Positions 34,547 to 44,838 of a stretch of DNA of 64,000 nucleotides are shown piece by piece. The DNA is from Pedobacter sp. MC2016-24 (GTDB taxonomy: Bacteria; Bacteroidota; Bacteroidia; Sphingobacteriales; Sphingobacteriaceae). The notes under the pieces are model-generated. The model had not been told where the DNA came from. It did no database searches and was given only the letters and a program-made list of their open reading frames with translations. The first letter of the stretch is position 1. Every line of letters starts with the position of its first letter. The stretch is from assembly GCF_015223055.1 (NCBI RefSeq), contig NZ_JADFBX010000019.1, positions 38,120 through 102,119 on the forward strand, given 5' to 3'. The position numbers and the translations under genes are program-made.

Positions 34547-34547
34547 T

Positions 34548-35222
34548 TTACAAATATACATCCTCCTTGATTACCCCGTCCAACAGGTGCAAAATTCTGG
34601 TTCCATAGGCTGCATTTACTTCAGAATGGGTAACCTGTACAATGGTGATTCCCTCCTCGTTCAATTGCTTAAACAGCTCCATAATTTGCAGGGCCTGTGC
34701 AGATTGTAAATTCCCCGTCGGCTCATCAGCCAGGATAATGGTTGGTTGTGCAACGATTGCCCTGGCAATTCCAACCAGTTGCTGTTGCCCGCCTGAAAGC
34801 TGGTTGGGAAACAAATCCTTTTTCGCAACCATATTGAAGCGGTCCAGCACATCTGCCACCCTGCTTTTACGTTCAGACGACCCGATTTTTTGATACAACA
34901 AAGGTGCTTCTATATTTTCGGCTACTGTCATTTCATCGATCAGGTGATAAGCCTGAAATACAAAACCGATATGATTGCGGTACAATTCTATGCGCTTGCG
35001 TTCATTTAAGGTGACAATATTTTCTTCCATAAAACGGTAGTCGCCATAAGTCGGACTTTCCAACATGCCAATGATATTTAGCAACGTTGATTTTCCGGCA
35101 CCTGAAGGCCCCATAATACTCACAAACTCGCCAGACCGGATTGCTGTACTGACATGGCGCAGTACATAACTTTTTCCGCCTTTACTGGCGTAATATTTTT
35201 CTATATTTTCTAATACAATCAT
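34548..35222 (-). CDS. ABC transporter ATPase, MacB/LolD type (second copy of cluster)
   Basis: 224 residues. Walker A GPSGAGKST (38-46), Q-loop FVFQAYHL near 88, signature LSGGQQQLVGIARAI near 141 and Walker B IILADEPTGNL near 162 are present. The signature region reads QQLVG where family members usually read QQRVA. The fold and size match ATPases of MacB/LolCDE-type mechanotransmission transporters. It begins 9 bp after the first permease and 1 bp before the binding-protein gene, so it is in the long operon. Which permeases it drives is unknown. Confidence 0.92.
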   Translation of the reverse strand: MIVLENIEKYYASKGGKSYVLRHVSTAIRSGEFVSIMGPSGAGKSTLLNIIGMLESPTYGDYRFMEENIVTLNERKRIELYRNHIGFVFQAYHLIDEMTVAENIEAPLLYQKIGSSERKSRVADVLDRFNMVAKKDLFPNQLSGGQQQLVGIARAIVAQPTIILADEPTGNLQSAQALQIMELFKQLNEEGITIVQVTHSEVNAAYGTRILHLLDGVIKEDVYL

Positions 35223-35231
35223 AATTCAGGG

Positions 35232-37622
35232 TTATTCATATTTTAAAGCATCGATCGGATTGGTTTTGGCGGCCTTGTAGGATTGCAGGCTAACGACTGC
35301 AATGGTCAATAGCAATGTAACCGCACCAGAAACAAGAAAAGGAAGCAGTGGCATTTCTATTCTAAAAGCGAAATCATTGAGCCAATGCTTCAGCAACAGG
35401 TAGGCTATTGGCCAGGCGATGACATTGGCCAATACAACCAGTTTAACAAATCCTACATTCAGCAATGACAAGATATCATAAATGGAGGCACCAAGAACTT
35501 TTCTGATGTTGATTTCCTTGCTTCTCCTTTGCGCAGTAAAAGCTGCGATGGCAAAAATTCCCATCAAAGCAAGGCCTATGGTTACTACTGACAAGAAACC
35601 GATGATAGACCTCAACTGTGCCTGTTTCTGTAATAAATCATCAAATTTTTTATCCAGCAGCACATATTTCACGGGGAAGTCGGGCTCCAGTTTTTGCCAG
35701 GCCGCCTCAATGTCAGCGATTGTTTCTTTGGTATGCGTTGCAGAAATATTAACCAGAACATACAGAAAAGGATTTCCATTTGCATACTGGAATACGATTG
35801 GCTGATAATTTTTCTCTGGGCTGTAATGATTAAAATCTTTAACCAATCCAATGACATTCACATCTTTTCCACGGAACTTGAGGGTTTTTCCGACAGGGTT
35901 CTCTAGCCGGAAAGATTTGGCTGCGGCCTGTGTTAAGATCAGGGAGCTTAAGGTATCTGATTTATTTTCAACCAGGTACGGCCTTCCCTCCAGCATAGTC
36001 AGGCCCATTGTTTTAAAATAATCAACGTCAACTGTAATGAAGTTAGCATTGTATGTACTGCCGCCATTACCGTAACTATTTCCACCCATATCTTCACCTG
36101 GAAGATGGTCGGCCCTGGAAATGAGATTTACACCTTCGATTGCCCCCAGTGTATTCTTAATGTCCCTGTAATGCTGGTCGCTAAAGTCCTGCATCAGCGT
36201 TAGCGCCAATACCTGCGCAGGCTTATAGCCCAGATCCTTATTTTGCATATAGGTCAATTGTTTGTTGATTACCCAAACGCCAGAAATAAAAAGTACGGCG
36301 ATGAAAAACTGGAGAACAATTAAACCGTTCCTGATCAGGAACCCACGGTTACTGGTGCTAAAGTTTCCTTTAAGCACCTTGGCTGGCGCAATATGACTGA
36401 TCAATAATGCCGGATACAATCCAACAATAACCGTCACCAGCAACAACACCAGCATCACCTGGGCAATAATCTCATTATAATCAGACCATTTACCCAATAT
36501 GATGGAGCGGTCAACCAAAACATTAAATGAAGGCAGCAGCAATTCGAGTATCACCAGTCCGATGACCAGGCTGATCAGACATTGAACCGCCGTTTCCAGT
36601 ATAAACTGAAAACCAATCTGAAATTTACTTGCGCCAAGTACTTTCCTGATGCCTGTTTCTTTTGCTCTTCTGGTTGCGATGGTAACAGATAAATTGGTAA
36701 AATTAACTGCTGCAATGATCAAAACCAATGCTGCAACCACCAACATGAGGTATAGGTAGCGTCCTGTACCGTTACCGGAAAATTCGTATTCTACATTACT
36801 TTTATTCAAATGAATATCCTTAACCGCGTGCAAATAAAGTTGATTGCTGGTTATAAATTCATGAAAGCCGGCCTTTTCCGCATCGGGTACTTTTGACAAT
36901 TCTCTGTTTAACAATTCCTGACGATTGCGGTTTAACAGCGCCGTTGTGAGTGTAAGATCTGCATTGGGCTGCAGCTTGACATAGGTATAATAGTTATTGC
37001 TGGAAAAATCATCCGAAGCGCTTTTTTTAAACCTTCTGATCATGTTGAAACGAAAATGTGAAGGATACCTGGCGACGTCTATGACCCCATCCACAATATA
37101 TCCTGTTTTTTGGTCCAGCATAATTGCCTCACCAACCGGATTAACTCCTTTTCCATAAATGGATTCGCATAAAGCTTTGCTGATGATGACCGAATTGGGG
37201 GTGTTCAATACTTTATCTGCGTTTCCGTATAACAAAGGATAATTGAAGACTTTAAAGAAATTACTATCGGCGATCAGGACGTCTTTTACGTATAAATCCC
37301 TGTGCTTCGTCTTCAAGAGGAGCTCGCCACGCCAATAATCCTGAATCCTGGTGGCAGCAGCAACCGCAGCAATTTTCTCCTTGCTGGTCGTGGCCATATT
37401 GCCCGGACTTAAGGCCACGTTTTCATCTGGAGATTTATAGTTTACCCTGTAAATATTTTCATAGCCATTGTTCCAGGAATCATAGCTCCTTTCGTAATTG
37501 GCATATAACATGGCGAGCATGAAAATGGCTAAGGCTAAGCCCAGGCCGGCAATACTTATCAAAGCAAAGCCTTTATTTTCCCACAAATTCCGCAGTGCAA
37601 TCTTTAAGTTTAATCTAAACAT
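35232..37622 (-). CDS. FtsX/MacB-type ABC permease, copy 1
   Basis: 796 residues. It starts MFRLNLKIALRNLWENKGF, with a first membrane helix at about 20-42 and a periplasmic MacB-PCD domain about 43-280. An FtsX membrane block follows (about 285-420), ending in RRAKETGIRKVLGASKFQIG and nearby helices. A second periplasmic domain lies about 440-660 and a second FtsX block about 670-790 (EINIRKVLGASIYDIL). The protein ends NPIDALKYE. This double-length FtsX form is typical of Bacteroidota and is thought to act in export or envelope mechanotransmission, not substrate channelling. It is 21 bp downstream of copy 2. Confidence 0.9.
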   Translation of the reverse strand: MFRLNLKIALRNLWENKGFALISIAGLGLALAIFMLAMLYANYERSYDSWNNGYENIYRVNYKSPDENVALSPGNMATTSKEKIAAVAAATRIQDYWRGELLLKTKHRDLYVKDVLIADSNFFKVFNYPLLYGNADKVLNTPNSVIISKALCESIYGKGVNPVGEAIMLDQKTGYIVDGVIDVARYPSHFRFNMIRRFKKSASDDFSSNNYYTYVKLQPNADLTLTTALLNRNRQELLNRELSKVPDAEKAGFHEFITSNQLYLHAVKDIHLNKSNVEYEFSGNGTGRYLYLMLVVAALVLIIAAVNFTNLSVTIATRRAKETGIRKVLGASKFQIGFQFILETAVQCLISLVIGLVILELLLPSFNVLVDRSIILGKWSDYNEIIAQVMLVLLLVTVIVGLYPALLISHIAPAKVLKGNFSTSNRGFLIRNGLIVLQFFIAVLFISGVWVINKQLTYMQNKDLGYKPAQVLALTLMQDFSDQHYRDIKNTLGAIEGVNLISRADHLPGEDMGGNSYGNGGSTYNANFITVDVDYFKTMGLTMLEGRPYLVENKSDTLSSLILTQAAAKSFRLENPVGKTLKFRGKDVNVIGLVKDFNHYSPEKNYQPIVFQYANGNPFLYVLVNISATHTKETIADIEAAWQKLEPDFPVKYVLLDKKFDDLLQKQAQLRSIIGFLSVVTIGLALMGIFAIAAFTAQRRSKEINIRKVLGASIYDILSLLNVGFVKLVVLANVIAWPIAYLLLKHWLNDFAFRIEMPLLPFLVSGAVTLLLTIAVVSLQSYKAAKTNPIDALKYE

Positions 37623-37643
37623 ATTCCAGGGTGATTGATATTT

Positions 37644-40037
37644 TTATTCGTATTTTAAAGCATCAATGGGATTGGTTCTTGCTGCTTTAAAGGAGCGTAA
37701 ACTCACGGTGAAAAGCGTCACCAGCATTGAAATTACCATCGCAATCAGGAATGGCCAGATACTGATCCCGATTCGGTAGGTATAGCCCGACAGCCATTTA
37801 TCTACCAAAATGAAAGCAACCGGCCAGGCAATCAGGTTGGCAAAGAACACCATGAATAAGAAGGTACCATTAAGCATTTTAACAAGTTCGACGGTAGATG
37901 CGCCAAGTACTTTTCTAATGGCAACCTCGCGGGTCCTTTGGGAAGCAACGAAGGATATCAGACCAAATAAGCCAATAAAGGAAATGAAAATGATTACCCC
38001 GGCAAAGGTCTTGAAAAGGACACCCATGACTTGTTCAGTCTTGTAATACCCGTTTAATACCTCATCCATGAACGTAACATCATATACATATTCAGGAAAA
38101 GTGTCTTGCCACATTTTTTCAATCTGTGGCATCAGGGATTTGATATTTCCCGTTTGCATTTTTACCGCCATCATCTCTGTGTTCATTTTTGAAGAGAATA
38201 TGACTATAGGCGAAATGGCTTCACGTAAAGTGAGGTTGTTAAAATCTTTAACCACCCCAGCGATTGTTCTTGGTGTTGAGCCGCCAAGTTTGATCAGCTT
38301 ACCAATGGCTTCATTTGGATCACTGATGTTCAATTTCTTAAGTAGGGTTTCATTGACTACATACTCTTTGGCCGTGTCACTGGGTAATGAGGCCCGACCT
38401 GCAATAAATTTCAAATCAAAGGTTTTGAAATAGTCTGCATCGGCAGGCTTGGTATTTACCTGAAAATTCTCATCTGTTGTTCCATTATAGGCAAAATTGG
38501 TGAAGTTATTGTCTCCAGATGATGGTGGATTTGTACAAAAACTTGCACTTGAAACCCCCGGGAGTTTCAATACCCGTTCTTTAAACAATTCATAACGTTG
38601 TGCGCTGATGCTATCCCGGGGAATATTTACCAGCGCAATGGCCTGAGCATTGAAACCCAAGGGTTTTTCGCGGATGTAGTTCATTTGGTTCAAAACCACA
38701 AGCGTACCAATGATCAGTATGATGGTGATGGAAAACTGAACCACCACCAATACCTTTCGAAGTCCGATACCACCGGAATTTACAGCGCTTATTTTATTTT
38801 TTATGGCCAGCACAGGGCTAAAACCAGATAAAACCAAAGCTGGGTAAAAACCCGCAAGGAAACTGACCAGCAGTACCAGCCCCAATAGAAAAACAAAAAT
38901 GATGGGATGTTCAACAATACTAAAGGAGATTTTTTCCTGGAACAGGTGTTCCATTGCGGGAAGTGCGAGTTCTGTTAACGCGCAAGCCAAACCGAGTGCG
39001 ACAAGCGTGATGATTAAGGTCTCTGTTAAAAACTGGGCAATCAACTGACTGCGCAAGCTGCCCATAACCTTACGCACACCAACTTCTTTAGATCTGTTTA
39101 CTGCCTGAGCGGTAGCCAGGTTGATAAAATTGATACAGGCCGTGATCATTAAAAACAAACCGATGATGCCGAGTCCCCACAATTGCCCGGTAGGTATTAC
39201 TTTTTCCGCAAAATTACCGTAGCGTTCATCATAATGAATCTGAGACAATGGTTGAAAAAAATGGTCTTCCTTACCCGTACCATTTTCTTCATAGTGCTTT
39301 TTGATAAAACTTGACATTGGTTGCCGAAGATCGGCCGGGCTTACACCCGATCTGACCAATACATAACATTCTGAATTGGATGAGACATTACCCCAGCTTT
39401 TGCTAAGACGATCGGGATAACTGGCATAGGAGAAAACAATTTCCAAAGGGTTGCTGCTATTATCAGGTACATTTTCAAACACACCTGTCACCTTGAAATC
39501 AATTTTATTCTTGTAGTTAATGGTTTGTCCTACTGCCTTGCGCCAATCTCCGAAATACCTGGAAGCTGTTTTTTCTGACAAGACCACTGTATTGGGCATG
39601 GTTAATGATTCGTCCGGACTACCCTGCAACCATTTATAACTAAATATTTTAAAAAACGCAGGTTCAGTATAAAACACTTTAGCTTCTTCTTTAATCCGGT
39701 TCAATCCCTGTGCATCTTTCACATTCACAATACCGCCACCTCTCTGCAGGGGGGCTACTTGTTCCAATTGGGCAAAATCATTACGTAAAGCAGGCGGCAG
39801 GGGTCTTGGGACTCCCTTTTGATATTCCTCCCCATCTGCATATTTCCAATAGGACACCAGCCTGTAAATCCGATCCTTATTCGCAAAATCCTGGTCAAAA
39901 CTGGTTTGATAACGGATAAAAATAAAGATCATGATGCAGCTGGCCATCCCGATAGATAAACCGGTAATATTGATTAAAGTATATCCTTTGTATTTCCAGA
40001 GGTTGCGTAAAGCAATTTTTAAGTTAAGTTTAAACAT
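37644..40037 (-). CDS. FtsX/MacB-type ABC permease, copy 2
   Basis: 797 residues, same plan as its neighbours: start MFKLNLKIALRNLWKYKGY, first helix about 22-42, MacB-PCD domain, FtsX block with NRSKEVGVRKVMGSLRSQLI near 310-330, second periplasmic domain about 440-660, and a last FtsX block with REVAIRKVLGASTVELV. It ends NPIDALKYE. It is 17 bp downstream of copy 3. The shared ends but divergent middles imply old duplications followed by change in the periplasmic domains, which probably decide the partner or cargo. Confidence 0.9.
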   Translation of the reverse strand: MFKLNLKIALRNLWKYKGYTLINITGLSIGMASCIMIFIFIRYQTSFDQDFANKDRIYRLVSYWKYADGEEYQKGVPRPLPPALRNDFAQLEQVAPLQRGGGIVNVKDAQGLNRIKEEAKVFYTEPAFFKIFSYKWLQGSPDESLTMPNTVVLSEKTASRYFGDWRKAVGQTINYKNKIDFKVTGVFENVPDNSSNPLEIVFSYASYPDRLSKSWGNVSSNSECYVLVRSGVSPADLRQPMSSFIKKHYEENGTGKEDHFFQPLSQIHYDERYGNFAEKVIPTGQLWGLGIIGLFLMITACINFINLATAQAVNRSKEVGVRKVMGSLRSQLIAQFLTETLIITLVALGLACALTELALPAMEHLFQEKISFSIVEHPIIFVFLLGLVLLVSFLAGFYPALVLSGFSPVLAIKNKISAVNSGGIGLRKVLVVVQFSITIILIIGTLVVLNQMNYIREKPLGFNAQAIALVNIPRDSISAQRYELFKERVLKLPGVSSASFCTNPPSSGDNNFTNFAYNGTTDENFQVNTKPADADYFKTFDLKFIAGRASLPSDTAKEYVVNETLLKKLNISDPNEAIGKLIKLGGSTPRTIAGVVKDFNNLTLREAISPIVIFSSKMNTEMMAVKMQTGNIKSLMPQIEKMWQDTFPEYVYDVTFMDEVLNGYYKTEQVMGVLFKTFAGVIIFISFIGLFGLISFVASQRTREVAIRKVLGASTVELVKMLNGTFLFMVFFANLIAWPVAFILVDKWLSGYTYRIGISIWPFLIAMVISMLVTLFTVSLRSFKAARTNPIDALKYE

Positions 40038-40054
40038 GATAAAAATTTAAATGG

Positions 40055-42421
40055 TTATTCATATTTTAAAGCATCGATAGGATTTGACCGGGCCACCTTA
40101 AAAGACTGAAGGCTAACAGTAAGCACGGCAATCAACACCGATAAGCCGATGGCAAGTGCAAAGGGCAAAGCCGATATAGACACGCGGAACTCATATGCTG
40201 ACAGCCATGTATTGATGATGATATACCCCAAAGGAAAAGCGATGAGGTTGGCTATGGACACCAATTTGATGAAATCCCGGTTTAAGAGGGTCAGGACATT
40301 CAGTGTACTTGCCCCCAGAACTTTACGGATGCTCATTTCCTTTTTACGCTGCTCTGCGATAAATAAAGCCAGGCCCAGTAAGCCTAAGCAGGAAATGAAA
40401 ACTGCGAAACCACCAAACCAGTTGGCTAATGTACCGAGCAATTGCTCATCGTTAAATTTCTGACTAAATTCAGCGTCAACAAATTTCAGGTCGACCGGAA
40501 ATTCAGGATTTAATTCCTTAATTACAGCATCAATTTTATTGACAGAAGCACTTATATTCTGGGATGGATCCAAGCGGAGCACAATGTTCCTTACTGCTGC
40601 CATGTCGTAGCTCAGGACCATAGGCGCTGCCTTCTGGTATGGAGATTCCATCACAAAATCTTTAATCACACCAATTATCGTCATTTGCTTATGCCAAAGC
40701 CTGATCACAGCTCCAAGGGGCTGTTTTAATCCCATTGTTTTAACCGCGGCCTCATTCACTATCAGGGTCAATGAATCGTTAAACTGCGGTAAAAATGCCC
40801 GCCCTGCAACTATAGAAGTTCCAATGGTCTGGGCAAAATCGTAGCCGGCAGCCCTGTAGTTGAACAATACAGCACTATTTGGATCTTTTCCCTGCCAACC
40901 TATACCGAATGTGGAATGGCCTGTTTCATTAAGGTTCATGCTAAAATAGCTGAGGTTAGCAATGGCACCTGTTTTAAGCAGCCTGTCTTTTAAAAGTGCA
41001 AGTCTGGATTCCGACTTCAGATTTCCCTGGATTGGAATTTCAACCAATCCGGCCTTGTTGTAACCTATAGGCTTATTTTTGATGTAGTTTAATTGCTGAT
41101 AAATCACTGTGGTACAAATGATCAGACAGGCGGCAAATACAAATTGGAAAACAACCAGGATCTCCCTTACGGATAAAGATACCCTTCCAGCCTTCTGACC
41201 TGCACCTTTCAACACCTTTAAGGGTTCAAAAGAAGAAAGATAAAAGGCAGGATAACTTCCGGCGATGAAACCGGTAAGTAAGGTCAGGGCAATAAAAACC
41301 GACCAAAATTTCCAATCTCCATAATTAATCATCAGGTTGATGTTCAATAAACCATTAAAATAAGGCAGACACATTTCCATCAGGATAAAAGCCAGTACCA
41401 TTCCGATCAGTGAGAGTAGCATCGACTCTAACATAAACTGGCCAATCAGTGCATATCTTGAAGAGCCGATTGCTTTACGAACACCTACTTCTTTAGCTCT
41501 TTTCTCGGATCTGGCAGTAGAGAGGTTCATAAAGTTTACGCAGGCAATGAGCAGAATACAAAACGCAAGCGTAAAAAAGATCCTGATCTGGTTGATCTTT
41601 CCACCAACAGATTTTCCGTTTTCGAAATTGCTGTACAGATGCCACTTGGTCAGCGGGTGTAAAAAGGCATCAGCATTCGTACCCTTGTCATTGCGTTTAA
41701 AAATTCCTTTCATCTCCGCAGAGATCTGTGCCAGGCGGTTATTATCCTGAAGCTGGATCAATGTGAGGCAGAAATTATTACCCCAATCCGAATTTCTGAC
41801 GCCTGCATCACGCCTTTCGAGCAGTGTCCAGGGCAACAGATAATCAAATTGGATGGTACTGTTTAAGGGTACATCTTCAATTACACCTTCCACTTTTAGC
41901 GCCTCTAAATTTTCAAGTTTGACTGTTTTATTGATTGGATCCTCGTTTCCAAACAATATCTTAGCCGTTTTTTCGGTTAGAATGATGGTATTGACGTCCA
42001 GCAATGCTTTGTCGGCATTACCTTTTATAAATTTATAATCCAGTATTTTTAAAAAAGCAGTATCCGCAAAAACCACGTTCTTTTTTAGCGTTTTCTGTCC
42101 GTAACTGATTAATTTTTCTTCGGGAAAAGAAGAGCGGGAAACATGTGCTACGCCAGGCATTTTTTCCCTTATTTCTCTGGCCATTACCCCAGGGGTCCAT
42201 TTCCAGGTAAAGACTTCGTTTGGTGTTGTTGAGTTATTGTAAACTATATACGTTTTTTCATAACCGGAAAACTGTTTATCGTATCCCCATTCGTAGGCTA
42301 CATACAGCAATAACAACATGCAACTGGCCAGACCAATGGCAAGTCCGCCAACATTAATTAACGTAAAGCCTTTGTTTTTCCAAAGGTTACGCCATGCCAT
42401 TTTTAAGTTTAGTTTAAACAT
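40055..42421 (-). CDS. FtsX/MacB-type ABC permease, copy 3
   Basis: 788 residues: start MFKLNLKMAWRNLWKNKGF, first helix about 22-44, periplasmic domain 1, FtsX block with KRAKEVGVRKAIGSSRYALI near 305-325, periplasmic domain 2 about 435-655, last FtsX block with KEMSIRKVLGASTLNVL, and the end NPIDALKYE. It lies 42 bp downstream of copy 4; that gap is the largest between permeases and has no terminator, so read-through is expected. Confidence 0.9.
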   Translation of the reverse strand: MFKLNLKMAWRNLWKNKGFTLINVGGLAIGLASCMLLLLYVAYEWGYDKQFSGYEKTYIVYNNSTTPNEVFTWKWTPGVMAREIREKMPGVAHVSRSSFPEEKLISYGQKTLKKNVVFADTAFLKILDYKFIKGNADKALLDVNTIILTEKTAKILFGNEDPINKTVKLENLEALKVEGVIEDVPLNSTIQFDYLLPWTLLERRDAGVRNSDWGNNFCLTLIQLQDNNRLAQISAEMKGIFKRNDKGTNADAFLHPLTKWHLYSNFENGKSVGGKINQIRIFFTLAFCILLIACVNFMNLSTARSEKRAKEVGVRKAIGSSRYALIGQFMLESMLLSLIGMVLAFILMEMCLPYFNGLLNINLMINYGDWKFWSVFIALTLLTGFIAGSYPAFYLSSFEPLKVLKGAGQKAGRVSLSVREILVVFQFVFAACLIICTTVIYQQLNYIKNKPIGYNKAGLVEIPIQGNLKSESRLALLKDRLLKTGAIANLSYFSMNLNETGHSTFGIGWQGKDPNSAVLFNYRAAGYDFAQTIGTSIVAGRAFLPQFNDSLTLIVNEAAVKTMGLKQPLGAVIRLWHKQMTIIGVIKDFVMESPYQKAAPMVLSYDMAAVRNIVLRLDPSQNISASVNKIDAVIKELNPEFPVDLKFVDAEFSQKFNDEQLLGTLANWFGGFAVFISCLGLLGLALFIAEQRKKEMSIRKVLGASTLNVLTLLNRDFIKLVSIANLIAFPLGYIIINTWLSAYEFRVSISALPFALAIGLSVLIAVLTVSLQSFKVARSNPIDALKYE

Positions 42422-42463
42422 GTTATCCTTAGTTAATTGAGCATTATATATTTGAACGGATTT

Positions 42464-44836
42464 TTATTCGTATTTCAAGGCATCAACAGGGCTTGCTTTC
42501 ACCGCTTTCCTGGCCTGCACGCTCACAGTAATCAGAGTTAAACCAATTGTAATTACAGCGCTCAGCACAAAAGGCAATACTGGCATTTCTATTCTATAAG
42601 CAAAGGTTTCTAACCATTTTTTTGTAAGAATGTACGCTATTGGCCACGAAACTAAATTGGCAATAACCACCATTACAAAAAATGGCGTATTTATCAATTT
42701 TAAGATTTGTGCATCGTTGGCTCCAAGTATTTTTCGCACTGCGATTTCTTTCATCCTACCATTGGTGATATATTTTGCAAAAGCAAACAAACCAAGTATA
42801 GCGATGAAAATAGTGAGCAAAGCGGATGCAAAAAACACAGATTTTAATTGCTCTTGTTTTTTGAAAAGCTTACCATAAAGCTCATCTAAAAACTCGTATC
42901 TAAAATCTTCTCCATCTTGTGGATTAATTTGTGACCATTGCGCTTTTAAAGCGGCCAATGCTTCGGCCATTTTATTTTGCTCAATTTTAACCATGATTTG
43001 CATTTTTAAACTTCCGCAAGGATTTTTGATGGCGTAAATGGTGGGCTGAACGGCACTTTCAAAACCTTGTGTTTTAAAATCTTTAATTACACCAATTATT
43101 TTATAGTCGATATTGCAACCCCTAATGATTTGTCCGATAGGATTTTTTATTCCGAATTTAGCTATAGCCCTTTCATTTATTACCGCAGAATTTGCAGTAT
43201 CTGTTTTAAATTCATTTGAGAAAAAACGTCCTTCTTTTAGTTTAATCCCTAAAGTTTTGAGATAATCGAAATCTACATCCACAAAATCAATATTTGCTTT
43301 TAAGCCATTGACTGTGTAACCATTCAATCCGTTTTGACCACCAGGTATGAAGGTGGCCACAGTTGCCGATTTAATTCCAGGAATTTTAAGAATCCTTTCT
43401 CTAACTGGTTCGAATTTAACAGGGTTGTTAAAAATTGAAATATTTTTAATGTAAACTACTTGATTTGCTGTAAAGCCACGATCCTCCTTATTCATATATT
43501 TTAGTTGCGAATTAATAATGAGTAAGCCAATGATGAAAACTACGGCAACACTAAACTGAAAAATCAATAATCCGTTACGCAACCAATAGCTTTGTTTACT
43601 GGTAGAAAAATTTCCCTTTAAAACCGATGCAGGTTTAAAGCCTGATAAAACCATTGCTGGATAAATACCTGCAATAAACGTAATCACACCTAAAATCAAT
43701 GGCAACTGCCAACACAAATCGTTATCGATATGCCAAATAGATAGTTGGGCTTGAAACAAATTATTAAAGCTTGGCAATACCAGTTCAGCTAAAATTAAGG
43801 CTAGAATAGTCGCTGCAAAACATTGCATAAATATCTCAACCAAAAACTGTGTTGTTAATTGAAAGCGATAAGCGCCCAGTACTTTTTTAACGCCAACTTC
43901 CTTGGCACGTTTTGTTGCCTGCGCAATACTTAGGTTAGTAAAATTAATACAAGCGATGACCAATATTAAAAGCCCCAAAACTGACAGTGCCACTAACATT
44001 TTGTATGGCGTATCATTACCTGCTCTTGGCCTTAAGTGTTGATTTGAGAGTGGATCCAAAAAGGTAGAAATGCCATTTATTTCATCCATTGGTTTTTTTC
44101 CAGTTTTACCTTTTAATAATTCTGATCTGTATAAATTCGTAATTTTTTGCTCAAGATTGACCAAATACGTTCCTGGCTTTACTAATATGTATATGGTGTA
44201 ATCATTCATATCATAGTTATCTCGCTTACCTAATTCGTTGGCGATAGAAATACCGTCGAAAGTAAAGTTCGAATGCAAATTATTTTTTATCGAGCCGGCA
44301 ATCATTCCGCTGATCCCCGAATTGCTAGGCCCATATCCAACCATTTCAGATTTATGATCTACTTTATTCGGAAAAAGCGTTTTCATGCTTTCATGACTCA
44401 GGTAAGTAAGTCTTTCCGCATCATCTGCTGGTTTTACAAGCCCACCATCAGGTTTTATATTGAGAATTTTCGAGGCGTTGTAATCAGCCTGCAAAATGTT
44501 TTTAGTAAAAAGTGTATGCTTACCATTTTTTATGGTCATTTCAAAAGAACTACCTTTTATAACACCCACAGACTCAACTTCAGGAAAGTTCTGTTGGATA
44601 GCTTTTGCAAATGGAGCAGCCGTGTAATAAGTTTTAAATTCCGGATAAGTTATTCCAACAACATAAATATGATCGTAATTCGGATTTTCCTTGTCAAAAC
44701 TCGTTTCATAAGTAGCGTACATCATTACCAAAATAAAAGCAGCCAAAGCAATAGCTAAACCACCAACATTTATAGCGGTAATGCCCATGTTTTTCCAAAG
44801 GTTTCGCCAGGCTATTTTCAGATTGAGTTTAAACAT
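42464..44836 (-). CDS. FtsX/MacB-type ABC permease, copy 4 (AT-richer)
   Basis: 790 residues: start MFKLNLKIAWRNLWKNMGI, first helix about 22-44, MacB-PCD, FtsX block with KRAKEVGVKKVLGAYRFQLT near 310-330, second periplasmic domain, last FtsX block with KEIAVRKILGANDAQIL, and the end SPVDALKYE (NP changed to SP). Its DNA is visibly richer in A/T than the other three, with many TTT/AAA codons, suggesting a different history or recent arrival. It starts 2 bp after the first ATPase gene, so this is the permease most tightly coupled to it. Confidence 0.9.
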   Translation of the reverse strand: MFKLNLKIAWRNLWKNMGITAINVGGLAIALAAFILVMMYATYETSFDKENPNYDHIYVVGITYPEFKTYYTAAPFAKAIQQNFPEVESVGVIKGSSFEMTIKNGKHTLFTKNILQADYNASKILNIKPDGGLVKPADDAERLTYLSHESMKTLFPNKVDHKSEMVGYGPSNSGISGMIAGSIKNNLHSNFTFDGISIANELGKRDNYDMNDYTIYILVKPGTYLVNLEQKITNLYRSELLKGKTGKKPMDEINGISTFLDPLSNQHLRPRAGNDTPYKMLVALSVLGLLILVIACINFTNLSIAQATKRAKEVGVKKVLGAYRFQLTTQFLVEIFMQCFAATILALILAELVLPSFNNLFQAQLSIWHIDNDLCWQLPLILGVITFIAGIYPAMVLSGFKPASVLKGNFSTSKQSYWLRNGLLIFQFSVAVVFIIGLLIINSQLKYMNKEDRGFTANQVVYIKNISIFNNPVKFEPVRERILKIPGIKSATVATFIPGGQNGLNGYTVNGLKANIDFVDVDFDYLKTLGIKLKEGRFFSNEFKTDTANSAVINERAIAKFGIKNPIGQIIRGCNIDYKIIGVIKDFKTQGFESAVQPTIYAIKNPCGSLKMQIMVKIEQNKMAEALAALKAQWSQINPQDGEDFRYEFLDELYGKLFKKQEQLKSVFFASALLTIFIAILGLFAFAKYITNGRMKEIAVRKILGANDAQILKLINTPFFVMVVIANLVSWPIAYILTKKWLETFAYRIEMPVLPFVLSAVITIGLTLITVSVQARKAVKASPVDALKYE

Positions 44837-44838
44837 GA

